From a virus: a DNA stretch of 33,670 nucleotides. This document shows, one piece after another, positions 13,360-20,585 of this stretch (positions are counted from its first letter, which is position 1; each line of letters begins with the position of its first letter). The stretch covers positions 1 to 33,670 of the IMG/VR virus record IMGVR_UViG_3300042691_038073, one strand, 5' to 3'. The notes beneath the pieces are model-generated. The model saw only the letters and a program-made list of their open reading frames with translations, was not told where the DNA came from and did no database searches. The translations under genes and the position numbers were made by a program.

Positions 13360-14672
13360 GGCAACTTCGTCCTTATCAGATCGCTGCAATCGACTTCATG
13401 AAACAGACGCCTAGGGGCGGGTTGTTCATTGACATGGGATTGGGCAAGACCGCAATAGCTCTGCACGCGATGTTGGATCTTCCGAAACCGATCCTTCTAG
13501 TTGGTCCTATTCGAGTGATCGAGAATGTCTGGCGCCAAGAAGCCGAACTCTGGCCAGCGACCCGAGGACTCCGGTTCTCGTTGGTCCGTGGGTCGAAATC
13601 CGAACGCGCACTTGCTCGCAAACAACCAGCAGATGTCTACTTGACGAACCCGGAGATCCTAGAAGAGTCCTTAAAAACAGGGATCTTTAAGACTTTGATC
13701 ATCGATGAGTCAAGCCAGTTCAAGTCCCATTCGACAATGCGGTTCAAAGCAATCCGAAAGCATGTCGGAAGCTTTAGTAATCGGTACATCTTGACCGGGA
13801 CTCCGAGTCCAAACTCACTACTCGATCTGTGGAGTCAGATCTTCATCCTCGACCAAGGGGAAAGACTCGAGACCTCTTTCTCGCGGTTCCGGGACAGGTA
13901 CTTTGAACCCTCAGACTACATGGGCTATTCGTACAAGCCGCGTGAAGGAACACTTAACCAGATCACATCGAAGATCAGTGACTTGATCTTTCGGGTCGAA
14001 GCCGCTGGGAACCTTCCTCCGCGTGAAGTGATCCGTAACATTGTCTCGATCGACCTGCCTGCACCAGCAAAGAAGGTTTACAAAGACATCGAAAAGCGAG
14101 CCTTTGCTCAACTCCTCCAGACCACAGTCACTGTGGCCTCTGCGGCTGCTGGCCTGATGAAATTGCGACAGGTCGCAAGTGGCTTCGTGTATGACGACAA
14201 CCAAGTTGCTACCGCTATCCATACAGAAAAGATCAAAGCGGTAGAGTCGATCCTCGAAGAGACTGGATCCCCGGTTGTACTGGTCTACCAGTTCCTTCAT
14301 GAACTTGCTGCTCTGAAGAAAGCCTTTCCCCAAGGCAAAAATTTAGAAACGCACTTGTTACCCGACTGGAATTCTGGTAAAATACCTCTTCTCTTCCTTC
14401 ATCCTCAGTCAGGAGGCCATGGATTGAACCTCCAACAAGGCTCTCACACGATGATCATCTTCTCTGCTTCTTTTTCATACGAATATATGGCACAGACAAT
14501 GGCCCGTATCGACAGGCAGGGACAGCAACATCCAGTCGTGTTTCATTTCCTCGTCGCGAAGGAGACTGTCGACGAACTCCTCTTGGAAGTCTTGGATTCG
14601 AAAGAAACTGTGCAATCAAATGTCCTCAACCTAGTCAGGAGATATGCAATTGGAAAGACCAGTCATTCTTGA
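13356..14672 (+). CDS. SNF2-family DEAD/DEAH helicase
   Basis: 438 residues, starting in a 4-bp ATGA overlap with the TS-like gene. Motifs: Q-like LRPYQIAAIDF, motif I MGLGKTA (residues 27-33), motif II DESS (about residue 119), motif III LTGTPSPN, motif V GGHGLNLQ and motif VI ARIDRQGQ. This is the short phage SNF2 helicase normally following VRR-NUC in PolA-type replication modules. It probably remodels or unwinds recombination intermediates with the neighbouring nucleases. Confidence 0.9.
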   Translation: MRQLRPYQIAAIDFMKQTPRGGLFIDMGLGKTAIALHAMLDLPKPILLVGPIRVIENVWRQEAELWPATRGLRFSLVRGSKSERALARKQPADVYLTNPEILEESLKTGIFKTLIIDESSQFKSHSTMRFKAIRKHVGSFSNRYILTGTPSPNSLLDLWSQIFILDQGERLETSFSRFRDRYFEPSDYMGYSYKPREGTLNQITSKISDLIFRVEAAGNLPPREVIRNIVSIDLPAPAKKVYKDIEKRAFAQLLQTTVTVASAAAGLMKLRQVASGFVYDDNQVATAIHTEKIKAVESILEETGSPVVLVYQFLHELAALKKAFPQGKNLETHLLPDWNSGKIPLLFLHPQSGGHGLNLQQGSHTMIIFSASFSYEYMAQTMARIDRQGQQHPVVFHFLVAKETVDELLLEVLDSKETVQSNVLNLVRRYAIGKTSHS

Positions 14673-15171
14673 AGGCCCGGACGGCGCGGGAAAATCAACC
14701 CTCGCTGCTTCCTTGGCCCGAAGCCTGAATCGCGAAGTGTTCCATAGCGGTGGACCTCCGGTCAACAAGTTGATCTTGGAGGATAAACTCGATGAAGTCG
14801 AGCAGAAGTTCGATACCCATGTGATAGATCGGGTTCCGCATATCTCGGAACCGATCTATTCCCGAGTGTCAGTTCGTCGGTCCTTCATTCCGGAATTTCA
14901 ACTTCATGATCGGTTGAAACGGTTTGACCCCATCGTGGTCTACTGCCGGCTTCCTCAAATGTCCGACATGTTCAAGGCGATTGATCGGTCGAAGAAGCCA
15001 CACAAACCGTCTCAGCATCTCGAAGAGGTCCTGAAGCAATACCGGGCAGTCGTTCAGGACTACGACATCACGATGGACCTTCTCTCAAAGAGCGGCGTCA
15101 CCGTGATCATGTATGCTTGGACCCAGATGCCGGTCCATAAACTCGTCGAGCGCCTAACATGTGCGGGTTGA
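14644..15171 (+). CDS. Thymidylate kinase-like deoxynucleoside monophosphate kinase
   Basis: 175 residues from ATG 14644 with AGGAG 3-7 nt upstream, overlapping the helicase end by 29 bp. The P-loop EGPDGAGKST lies at residues ~10-19. The DR motif D62-R63 in IDRVPHISEPIYS matches the substrate-binding DR(Y/S) region of dTMP kinases. The protein is shorter than cellular Tmk (about 210 residues), with a reduced lid. Phages that make modified nucleotides encode such kinases to raise the modified dNMP to the diphosphate; with the TS-like enzyme upstream, 5-substituted dCMP is the expected substrate (inference). Confidence 0.82.
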   Translation: MQLERPVILEGPDGAGKSTLAASLARSLNREVFHSGGPPVNKLILEDKLDEVEQKFDTHVIDRVPHISEPIYSRVSVRRSFIPEFQLHDRLKRFDPIVVYCRLPQMSDMFKAIDRSKKPHKPSQHLEEVLKQYRAVVQDYDITMDLLSKSGVTVIMYAWTQMPVHKLVERLTCAG

Positions 15172-16472
15172 TCCTTGCCCCAACGAAGTTCAAGTCGGAT
15201 GCAGTAACCCGGGCCCTTGACAAGATGAGCTACCGCGGTTTGTCCTCAAAGTTACTAATCAAGAACGGGTGGTGGCTGGGGCACACCCGACTCGCGATTC
15301 AAGACCTCTCCGAGGAGGGAGATCAACCCTTCGACCTTCCGAACTTCGACTCAGTAGCCTTCGTTGGGGAGTTCTTCAACCACAACGGAATCGGGGAACA
15401 ACCCTATCTGATCGAACTGTTGAAGTCGGAAGACTATGAAGGGTTCCACGGAGCAGATGGGTTCTGGTCAGTTGTACATGTCAAGCAATCCCGTGAAGTC
15501 GTTGCTATGACCGACCACCTGTCGATCAAGCCTCTGTACTGGTGGCCTGAACATCAAATCATCTGTTCCGAGATCTTCCCGATGTTCGAACTCGCGCCTG
15601 CCCCCGAGTTAGACGAGATCTACCTGTCGAATTGCATCAAGTTCGGGTACGACTATTCCGGTCGGACCGGGTTCAAAGGGATCTACCAACTTCCTCCAGG
15701 TGCGGCATTGACTCTGAAAGGCGGAAAATCAAACCTTCGGACCTACTGGAACTGGGACGAGGTCCCTCGGTTCTATGACCTCGACAGAGCGATTACTGAT
15801 TCAGTTTCGAACCGGCTAATCAGCGATCGTCCTGTGGCTCTATTGCTCTCGGGCGGGCTTGATTCTTCGATCATCTACTACACCTTGAAGTCACTCGGCC
15901 AGAAGGTCGCTTGCTTCTCTGTCGAGAACGGTGAATCCGAGTTCCTTCCTCCCGGAGTCCGGACCCTGCCTGTATCCGAGGTCTCTCTATCCGAAGCGGT
16001 CTCGATCATGCAGGCCCCTTTGGACCTAGGGTCACTGTTACCTCAGATCCAGTTGGCGAGAGCGGTCAAGGAGGCTGGCTACCATGTTTGCTTAACTGGA
16101 GACGGGGCTGATGAACTCTTCGGGGGGTATTCCCGGGCCCAAGAGTACGACAGTCAAAAGTCCGACGTCTTCTGCGAGCTCCCTTACTACCATCTTCCTC
16201 GACTCGATCGAGTGATGATGAGGGAGACGATCGAACTCAGATCACCCTTCCTAGCTCCTACGATCGTCGCTATGGCTCTATCGATCCCTTGGGGATATAG
16301 AACCCAGAAGCAGGAATTGAAAATCGCCGCAACAGGGCTAGTCCCGGAGAAGATCATTCAGCGGAATAAGCATCCTTTGAAGTCCGCTGCAGTGCTTCAG
16401 AATCAACTTCAACATCGTGTTCAACTTGTCCAGGAGTTTAGAAATGCTGTCTCGAGTCTACGAGTTCAATAA
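15159..16472 (+). CDS. AsnB-like glutamine-dependent amidotransferase (asparagine synthetase family)
   Basis: 437 residues, shorter than cellular AsnB (about 550). The class II glutamine amidotransferase domain starts with C2 immediately after Met (MCGLI), with the substrate motif HTRLAI and a GEFFN loop. The ATP-pyrophosphatase PP-loop SGGLDSS spans residues 231-237. GDGADELFGGYSR and ETIELRSPFLAP complete the synthetase domain. All catalytic motifs appear intact, so it should hydrolyse glutamine and transfer ammonia to an adenylated carboxylate. The gene overlaps the kinase (13 bp) and MazG (29 bp) genes. Inside a nucleotide-enzyme block a simple role in asparagine supply looks less likely than amidation of a nucleotide or DNA-base substituent, but the substrate is unknown. 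Confidence 0.88.
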   Translation: MCGLILAPTKFKSDAVTRALDKMSYRGLSSKLLIKNGWWLGHTRLAIQDLSEEGDQPFDLPNFDSVAFVGEFFNHNGIGEQPYLIELLKSEDYEGFHGADGFWSVVHVKQSREVVAMTDHLSIKPLYWWPEHQIICSEIFPMFELAPAPELDEIYLSNCIKFGYDYSGRTGFKGIYQLPPGAALTLKGGKSNLRTYWNWDEVPRFYDLDRAITDSVSNRLISDRPVALLLSGGLDSSIIYYTLKSLGQKVACFSVENGESEFLPPGVRTLPVSEVSLSEAVSIMQAPLDLGSLLPQIQLARAVKEAGYHVCLTGDGADELFGGYSRAQEYDSQKSDVFCELPYYHLPRLDRVMMRETIELRSPFLAPTIVAMALSIPWGYRTQKQELKIAATGLVPEKIIQRNKHPLKSAAVLQNQLQHRVQLVQEFRNAVSSLRVQ

Positions 16473-16830
16473 GTCGGTCGTTAAGATCGGTGATAGGTCT
16501 CTCAAGCCCTTTCACTATGGTGAACAGGCCTGGTTAGTCGGAGCAATCCAAGAAGAAGCGGGTGAGCTCGAGGTCGCCGACAAGTTGGTCGATCAAGTCG
16601 ATGCTTTGGTCGACACGGTGATCTTCGCCCTTGGAGGTCTGGCTCGCTTAGGGTTGACCGAAGAACAGGCAGAAGCGTGCTTCAATGCGGTGATGGATGC
16701 GAACTTCGAGAAGAAGCGCGGAACCAAAGAATCGCGGGCTGTCGAAGGCGTAGCCGATGCAATCAAACCTGAAGGCTGGGTCGGTCCGGAACAACGGATC
16801 AAAGCAATTCTAACCGGGAGTAAGGCATGA
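16444..16830 (+). CDS. MazG-like all-alpha nucleoside triphosphate pyrophosphatase
   Basis: 128 residues from ATG 16444, preceded by CAGGAG. The all-alpha NTP-PPase pattern is visible: QEEAGEL (E37, E38, E41), then VDQVDALVDTVIFALGGLARLG with D50, D53 and D57 in the second metal-binding helix, and the C-terminal FNAVMDANFEKKRG typical of phage MazG/PRA-PH-like proteins. Phage members hydrolyse selected dNTPs, for example dCTPase/dUTPase of T4 and MazZ acting on dGTP in Z-genome phages. Here removal of host dCTP would favour incorporation of a modified cytosine, which is inference. Confidence 0.82.
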   Translation: MLSRVYEFNKSVVKIGDRSLKPFHYGEQAWLVGAIQEEAGELEVADKLVDQVDALVDTVIFALGGLARLGLTEEQAEACFNAVMDANFEKKRGTKESRAVEGVADAIKPEGWVGPEQRIKAILTGSKA

Positions 16831-17129
16831 CTGTAGCACACTTCTTGACTGCAGACCAACAAAAATCCCTGCGTGACTTAGGTGGTCCATCTGGTCGACT
16901 TGGGCTCTATGCAACGATCGAGGATCTCGATGCAATGATTCAGATGATCAAAGCCGAGAATCCTTATGCGTTCCATGACCCCGATTCATTAGAGAAGCGG
17001 GTCTTCTTTAACCAACCTCTCGGCCCTGTCCCCTATGCGGGGTTCAAGGTCGCTGCTCCGAGGGACTCGGTCTTAGGTTCTTTGACCGCCCCGAAAGTGT
17101 CGAAACCTCGAGGAAGATCAAATGCCTAA
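16827..17129 (+). CDS. Hypothetical 100-residue protein
   Basis: Starts in a 4-bp ATGA overlap with the MazG-like gene and overlaps the methyltransferase start by 8 bp. The N-terminal half is helical (FLTADQQKSLRDLGGPSGRLGLYATIEDLDAMIQMI); the C-terminal half is Pro-rich and basic, ending KVSKPRGRSNA. No family recognised. It belongs to the nucleotide block by position only. Confidence 0.6.
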   Translation: MTVAHFLTADQQKSLRDLGGPSGRLGLYATIEDLDAMIQMIKAENPYAFHDPDSLEKRVFFNQPLGPVPYAGFKVAAPRDSVLGSLTAPKVSKPRGRSNA

Positions 17130-18519
17130 GTCTGGTGGATGGATTCATCGTAAAGCTAACTCTGACGAGGAACGGTTTGGGTTGTTGGACGACCCTAAGG
17201 GTCTGAAATACAGGACCCAACCTGTCTTCCAAGAACCCGTCGGGTCTCCCAAGAACTCGGGCTTAGTTGCTTTTGGGTTCACGAGTGGTGTTGGGTCAAT
17301 GTTGTACGGGGCCCAAGAGCTCGGGTTCAATGTTATAGGGAACTTAGAGTGGCGCGATTATTATAGATATAGGTCTGATCCGAAAGCGAAGAGTACTTTC
17401 CTAGAGAACTTTCCCGGGGCCTATATGTCCCGTGGGTTGAATGACACTCCGAAAGACTTGATTCCGCAGCAGATTGATTTCTTGGCGGGACACCCGGAAT
17501 GTGGTAGGTTCAGTACACTTTCTCATTCCGTAACTTTAGGATCTGGCGAATACCAAGCGACTCGGGGTTCTGATGTCAGTGATATTCCGATGTTCATTCG
17601 GATGATCGGGATCTTGCGCCCTCGATTCTTTTTGATGGATGACCTGCCTGCTTCCTTCGGTCCTTTTCCGATGGAAGACTATGTTCGACTCCTGCCCGAC
17701 TATGACCTGTTCCCAGAATGGGTCTCGAACTACGGATACGGAAACATCCAGAAGCAAAGAAATCGAATGTTCGTCGTGGGAGCTTTGAAATCTGAGAGGT
17801 TTGTATTCCGACCTGACGAAAAAACTCATCAACTCTCGATTCAAAGCATGATCGCAGACCTGATAGACTCTTCGGGACAGGGCACGGTTCCGAACCATGC
17901 GACTGTTGACCTCGAACGAGCCCCGGGAAGGTATGTGAACCTTCGATTCTACGGAGATCGGCTGAAATGGAAAGAACTTCAGGAGATCGCAGCCGCCGAA
18001 CTCCGGGGGAATGTTCACTATTACAGCCCGGAAGGAGAGAGGAAAGTCCGGCCCGGAACCACAAATCCTCGATGGGACGGACCATGCCCTGTATTGTCCG
18101 GGGGGTATGACCCAATTCATCCCATTCGTAGATTACCTTTGACTGTGCGGGAACGGGCCCGAATCCAAGGCTTCCCTGACACCTTCATTTTTTATTCAGA
18201 TCCCGAGGGACCTTATCGTAAAATATGGGAACCCTATGATTCAGACGGTCAAAGGGGAATCAAACAAACCGGAAAGGCCATGCCCCTTCAGTTCTGTACT
18301 TTCGTTGCTGGACAAGTGAAGGCTCATATCGAGGGACGTCCTTTCCAAACCGAGGGGGGTCGAATTCTTAAACCCAATCCGATGGTATCACAAGCGAAAC
18401 TGGACTTCTGTTCTACATCTGGATATGCTGATCAGGAAGCGGCCTGCCAAGCCTGTTGGTTGAAAGACTCCTGCCATATCCGCAACTCCAAAGGACTAAC
18501 ATGCGACTCGGAAACATAG
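17122..18519 (+). CDS. C5-cytosine DNA methyltransferase homologue with variant motifs
   Basis: 465 residues. The C5-MTase order is preserved: motif I-like AFGFTSGVGSMLYGAQELG with the SAM-binding E in NLEW; motif IV HPECGRFS with putative nucleophile C127; motif VI region MDDLPAS in place of the usual ENV; motif VIII QKQRNRMFVVG; a ~110-residue variable target-recognition region; motif IX RERARIQGFPDTF; motif X KQTGKAMP. The ENV Glu appears replaced by Asp and motif IV has PEC instead of PPC, so activity or substrate may differ from ordinary Dcm-type enzymes. A C-terminal extension carries five Cys in CSTSGY...AACQACWLKDSCH, possibly metal-binding. It may methylate or otherwise act on cytosine, including a pre-modified cytosine. 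Confidence 0.85.
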   Translation: MPKSGGWIHRKANSDEERFGLLDDPKGLKYRTQPVFQEPVGSPKNSGLVAFGFTSGVGSMLYGAQELGFNVIGNLEWRDYYRYRSDPKAKSTFLENFPGAYMSRGLNDTPKDLIPQQIDFLAGHPECGRFSTLSHSVTLGSGEYQATRGSDVSDIPMFIRMIGILRPRFFLMDDLPASFGPFPMEDYVRLLPDYDLFPEWVSNYGYGNIQKQRNRMFVVGALKSERFVFRPDEKTHQLSIQSMIADLIDSSGQGTVPNHATVDLERAPGRYVNLRFYGDRLKWKELQEIAAAELRGNVHYYSPEGERKVRPGTTNPRWDGPCPVLSGGYDPIHPIRRLPLTVRERARIQGFPDTFIFYSDPEGPYRKIWEPYDSDGQRGIKQTGKAMPLQFCTFVAGQVKAHIEGRPFQTEGGRILKPNPMVSQAKLDFCSTSGYADQEAACQACWLKDSCHIRNSKGLTCDSET

Positions 18520-18752
18520 GACTGCTTCAAAAAAGCGCAATCGTCACATGCCTGTATCTCAACGGTCGATCGACTCTTCGAGACTTGGCTGAATTCTCTC
18601 TGGTGCTTTTGGATCGAAAGACCCAAGAACAGAAACTGAAAGATTTCATTTACTACCAAGACACGATCTCGACTCGGTTGTCCGAAATGATCACAGAGGG
18701 GATGGTCGAACGGGTTGATCGGGGCGTCTACACTCTTCGGAGTAGAACGTGA
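18501..18752 (+). CDS. Small winged-helix-like protein
   Basis: 83 residues from ATG 18501 (MRLGNIGLLQKSAIVTCLYL); the upstream in-frame start at 18456 would overlap the methyltransferase by much more. The sequence NGRSTLRDLAEFSL...DTISTRLSEMITEGMVERVDRGVYTLR looks like a winged helix-turn-helix with a beta wing at the C terminus. It overlaps the upstream gene by 19 bp and couples by GTGA to dCMP deaminase. A local regulator is possible. Confidence 0.6.
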   Translation: MRLGNIGLLQKSAIVTCLYLNGRSTLRDLAEFSLVLLDRKTQEQKLKDFIYYQDTISTRLSEMITEGMVERVDRGVYTLRSRT

Positions 18753-19192
18753 GACCAACCAGGGATGATATCTACCTTCGAATGGCCGAATTGATTGCGG
18801 AACGTGGCACTTGCATTCGCAGGCAGGTCGGTTGTATATTAGTGGATTCTCGGGGTCGAGTGCTTTCTATGGGATACAACGGGGTCGCTGCTGGTCGACC
18901 TCATTGTTCCGAAGGATGCCCATGCCCCGGAGCCAAGTTCCCCTCGGGTCAAGGGCTCGATAAATGTGAAGCGATCCATGCTGAACAGAATGCGATCATC
19001 CTTTTGTCGGATCCTTGGTCTGTGGAAACTGCTTACATCACGACTACACCCTGTTTGTCTTGTGTTAAGTTACTCCTGGGGACCTCTTGCAAACGAATCG
19101 TTTGTCGGTCCCTCTATCCTCACCATGAGGCCATTCAGTGGTGGCAAGAATCGAACCGCGAATTCATTTTCTTTGGAGATAAAGATGTATGA
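18749..19192 (+). CDS. Deoxycytidylate (dCMP) deaminase
   Basis: 147 residues from a GTG start overlapping the previous TGA (GTGA). The zinc-binding and catalytic motifs are intact: HAEQNAI (H77, E79) and PCLSC (C102, C105). The Cys/His-rich insertion HCSEGCPCPGAKFPSGQ between strands is typical of phage and eukaryotic dCMP deaminases that also bind a structural zinc. The enzyme converts dCMP to dUMP, feeding dTTP synthesis and drawing down dCMP. In T4-type cytosine-modifying phages the same enzyme partners dCMP hydroxymethylase and dCTPase, so its presence here fits the proposed block. Confidence 0.92.
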   Translation: MRPTRDDIYLRMAELIAERGTCIRRQVGCILVDSRGRVLSMGYNGVAAGRPHCSEGCPCPGAKFPSGQGLDKCEAIHAEQNAIILLSDPWSVETAYITTTPCLSCVKLLLGTSCKRIVCRSLYPHHEAIQWWQESNREFIFFGDKDV

Positions 19193-19382
19193 CCCGACCC
19201 CCAATCAGCATTACGACTGGTCGCAGGACACAATCGCAGCTGATAAAGCCTTAGCCACACTATCTGCCTGTTTGACTAATCGAGATTGGACAGGAGCCAA
19301 AGAGGCTGCGACCGAGATCGTGGTCCTGTCTCGCCGAATCTGGGTTCATGCCCATTCCCAACACGGGGATAAACATGACTAA
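19185..19382 (+). CDS. Hypothetical 65-residue protein
   Basis: ATG at 19185 (MYDPTPNQHYDWSQDTI), overlapping the dCMP deaminase stop by 8 bp and preceded by TGGAGATAA. The helical stretch IAADKALATLSACLTNRDWTGAKEAATEIVVLSRRIW resembles the short helical-hairpin proteins common in phage accessory operons. It overlaps the next gene by 8 bp. Function unknown. Confidence 0.55.
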   Translation: MYDPTPNQHYDWSQDTIAADKALATLSACLTNRDWTGAKEAATEIVVLSRRIWVHAHSQHGDKHD

Positions 19383-19701
19383 TCGTCAAGAAGCACTCGA
19401 TGACATCGCAGATTTGTTCGAGAGTTTCTTCTCGAAGAACAGTCGAGAGGTTCAAACCTTTGCGATGCTCGCCCATTCAATGGCCGCAGTCACTGTGATA
19501 GCCCTCGATCAGACACTCCCAGTCGAAGAGAAATTGACTCTGTTCAATAACGTGGTCAAGGTCGTTATGAATGATGTCTCTAAACATCTCGAGCTTACAG
19601 AGTCACAGGTTCATGATGCCTTCGCCTTCGCTCGGGTACTGAGTCTGCGACTAGCTCAACATGAGGGGGCCCTCTTTTCCGACAACAAATGGGGGCCCTG
19701 A
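19375..19701 (+). CDS. Hypothetical helical protein
   Basis: 108 residues from ATG 19375 (MTNRQEALDDIADLFESFF). It is almost entirely helical by composition, with acidic N and mixed C segments and no recognised motif. It overlaps the following gene by a single base (TGATG). It is the last gene with the TCGA-rich composition of the replication block. Confidence 0.6.
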   Translation: MTNRQEALDDIADLFESFFSKNSREVQTFAMLAHSMAAVTVIALDQTLPVEEKLTLFNNVVKVVMNDVSKHLELTESQVHDAFAFARVLSLRLAQHEGALFSDNKWGP

Positions 19702-19955
19702 TGTTAGAAGTATTGAAACAAGCCCTTGAGGCCATCGACCCCCAGACCGACGAGTCACGCCGTCGTGGAGTGAAGGTCGTGCGGGCCGAAGCCGCAGAAG
19801 CTCTTCGCAAAGTGATCGAGAGCTATGAGTCTCCAGTGACTCAAAGAGGAACTGTGTTAGCGGCTCACACCAGCAACACGCTGCTGCGGCAGCAGTTCGT
19901 GCTCAACGTCTGGCTCGATCCTGGCCAGCGTGTGATCTTGGAGAACAAGAAATGA
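19701..19955 (+). CDS. Hypothetical 84-residue protein
   Basis: ATG at 19701 overlaps the previous TGA by one base. The sequence MLEVLKQALEAIDPQTDESRRRGVKVVRAEAAEALRKVIES starts as a helical segment, followed by a beta-like region (VLAAHTSNTLLRQQFVLNVWLD). No family recognised. Base composition shifts across this gene: the first half resembles the replication block and the second half the GC-richer accessory and tail region, possibly marking a mosaic junction. Confidence 0.55.
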   Translation: MLEVLKQALEAIDPQTDESRRRGVKVVRAEAAEALRKVIESYESPVTQRGTVLAAHTSNTLLRQQFVLNVWLDPGQRVILENKK

Positions 19956-20227
19956 CAATCGAAGCAATGAAGCAGGAGCCGGTGGCGTGGAGATGGAAAG
20001 AACGCGTCAATAACGAGTGGGACAGTTGGGTGGTTACAGCATCCGAGCCACCACCTTACGCAATTGAAAGACACCCCCTCTACACCGCTCCGCGCCAATG
20101 GCAAGAGCTGACCGACGAAGAGATCCAAGCAGCATGGGCATCAATGAACCACGACCCGGCTGCGTTCGTGCATTTCGCGGGTGGTGCGTTGTGGGCTGAA
20201 GCAAAACTTAAGGAGAAGAACACATGA
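19952..20227 (+). CDS. Hypothetical phage protein with N-terminal EPVAWRW motif
   Basis: 91 residues, ATGA overlap with the previous gene. The N-terminal QEPVAWRWKERVNNEWDSWVVTASEPPP, followed by HPLYTAP, is a pattern I recall from many short phage accessory proteins of unknown role. The C-terminal half (LTDEEIQAAWASM...HFAGGALWAEAKLKEKN) is also common in that group. It is probably a non-essential accessory protein. Confidence 0.65.
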   Translation: MTIEAMKQEPVAWRWKERVNNEWDSWVVTASEPPPYAIERHPLYTAPRQWQELTDEEIQAAWASMNHDPAAFVHFAGGALWAEAKLKEKNT

Positions 20228-20418
20228 GCATGTGCCCGGACTGCGGGACTTGGAACACCCGCACGACCGCGACCCGACGCGACACTCGCTTCAACTGGGT
20301 CTGGAGAAAAAAGAAATGTAATGACTGCGGTCACAAATTCGAGACCTACGAGATGCCGACCGATTGTGTGGCCGCGCCCGAGGAATGGGCAAATCCAAAG
20401 GGGAGACTTATCAAGTGA
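20224..20418 (+). CDS. Small zinc-ribbon protein
   Basis: 64 residues, ATGA overlap. CPDCG near the N terminus and CNDCGHKFETYE in the middle give a four-Cys zinc ribbon resembling the N-terminal part of NrdR-type regulators (CNDCGxxFxTYE is the second half of that ribbon), but the ATP-cone is absent. It may bind nucleic acid. It couples to the next gene by a GTGA overlap. Confidence 0.65.
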   Translation: MSMCPDCGTWNTRTTATRRDTRFNWVWRKKKCNDCGHKFETYEMPTDCVAAPEEWANPKGRLIK

Positions 20419-20585
20419 GGGCTATCAAATTAGACGCCGATTACCGGCACACCACCACCGGCGTGGTCGTGATAATAATCGACGTTACTGCTGATTTTGT
20501 CCAGGTCTGGTGCGACGCGGAGAACCGGTTCTGGATGGTCGACCGGGACCGTTTTTCCCGCTACTTCCAGGAGATCCAGAAATGA
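20415..20585 (+). CDS. Hypothetical 56-residue protein
   Basis: Begins with a GTG at 20415 overlapping the previous TGA; the longer reading from 20364 overlaps the zinc-ribbon gene fully. The sequence RAIKLDADYRHTTTGVVVIIIDVTADFVQVWCDAENRFWMVDRDRF looks like a small beta-barrel. It ends in a 4-bp overlap with the GIY-YIG gene. Function unknown. Confidence 0.5.
   Translation: MRAIKLDADYRHTTTGVVVIIIDVTADFVQVWCDAENRFWMVDRDRFSRYFQEIQK

Noticed and set aside
15159-16472. QueC/Gat-QueC type 7-deazaguanine enzyme
   Set aside because: The PP-loop domain has AsnB-type motifs (GDGADELFGG, ELRSPFL), not those of QueC, and no queD, queE, folE or dpdA-like gene is seen.
16444-16830. MazZ of a 2-aminoadenine (Z-genome) pathway
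   Set aside because: PolA and MazG-like proteins occur in that pathway too, but no PurZ or DatZ homologue is present in the window; cytosine-directed enzymes fit the neighbours better.
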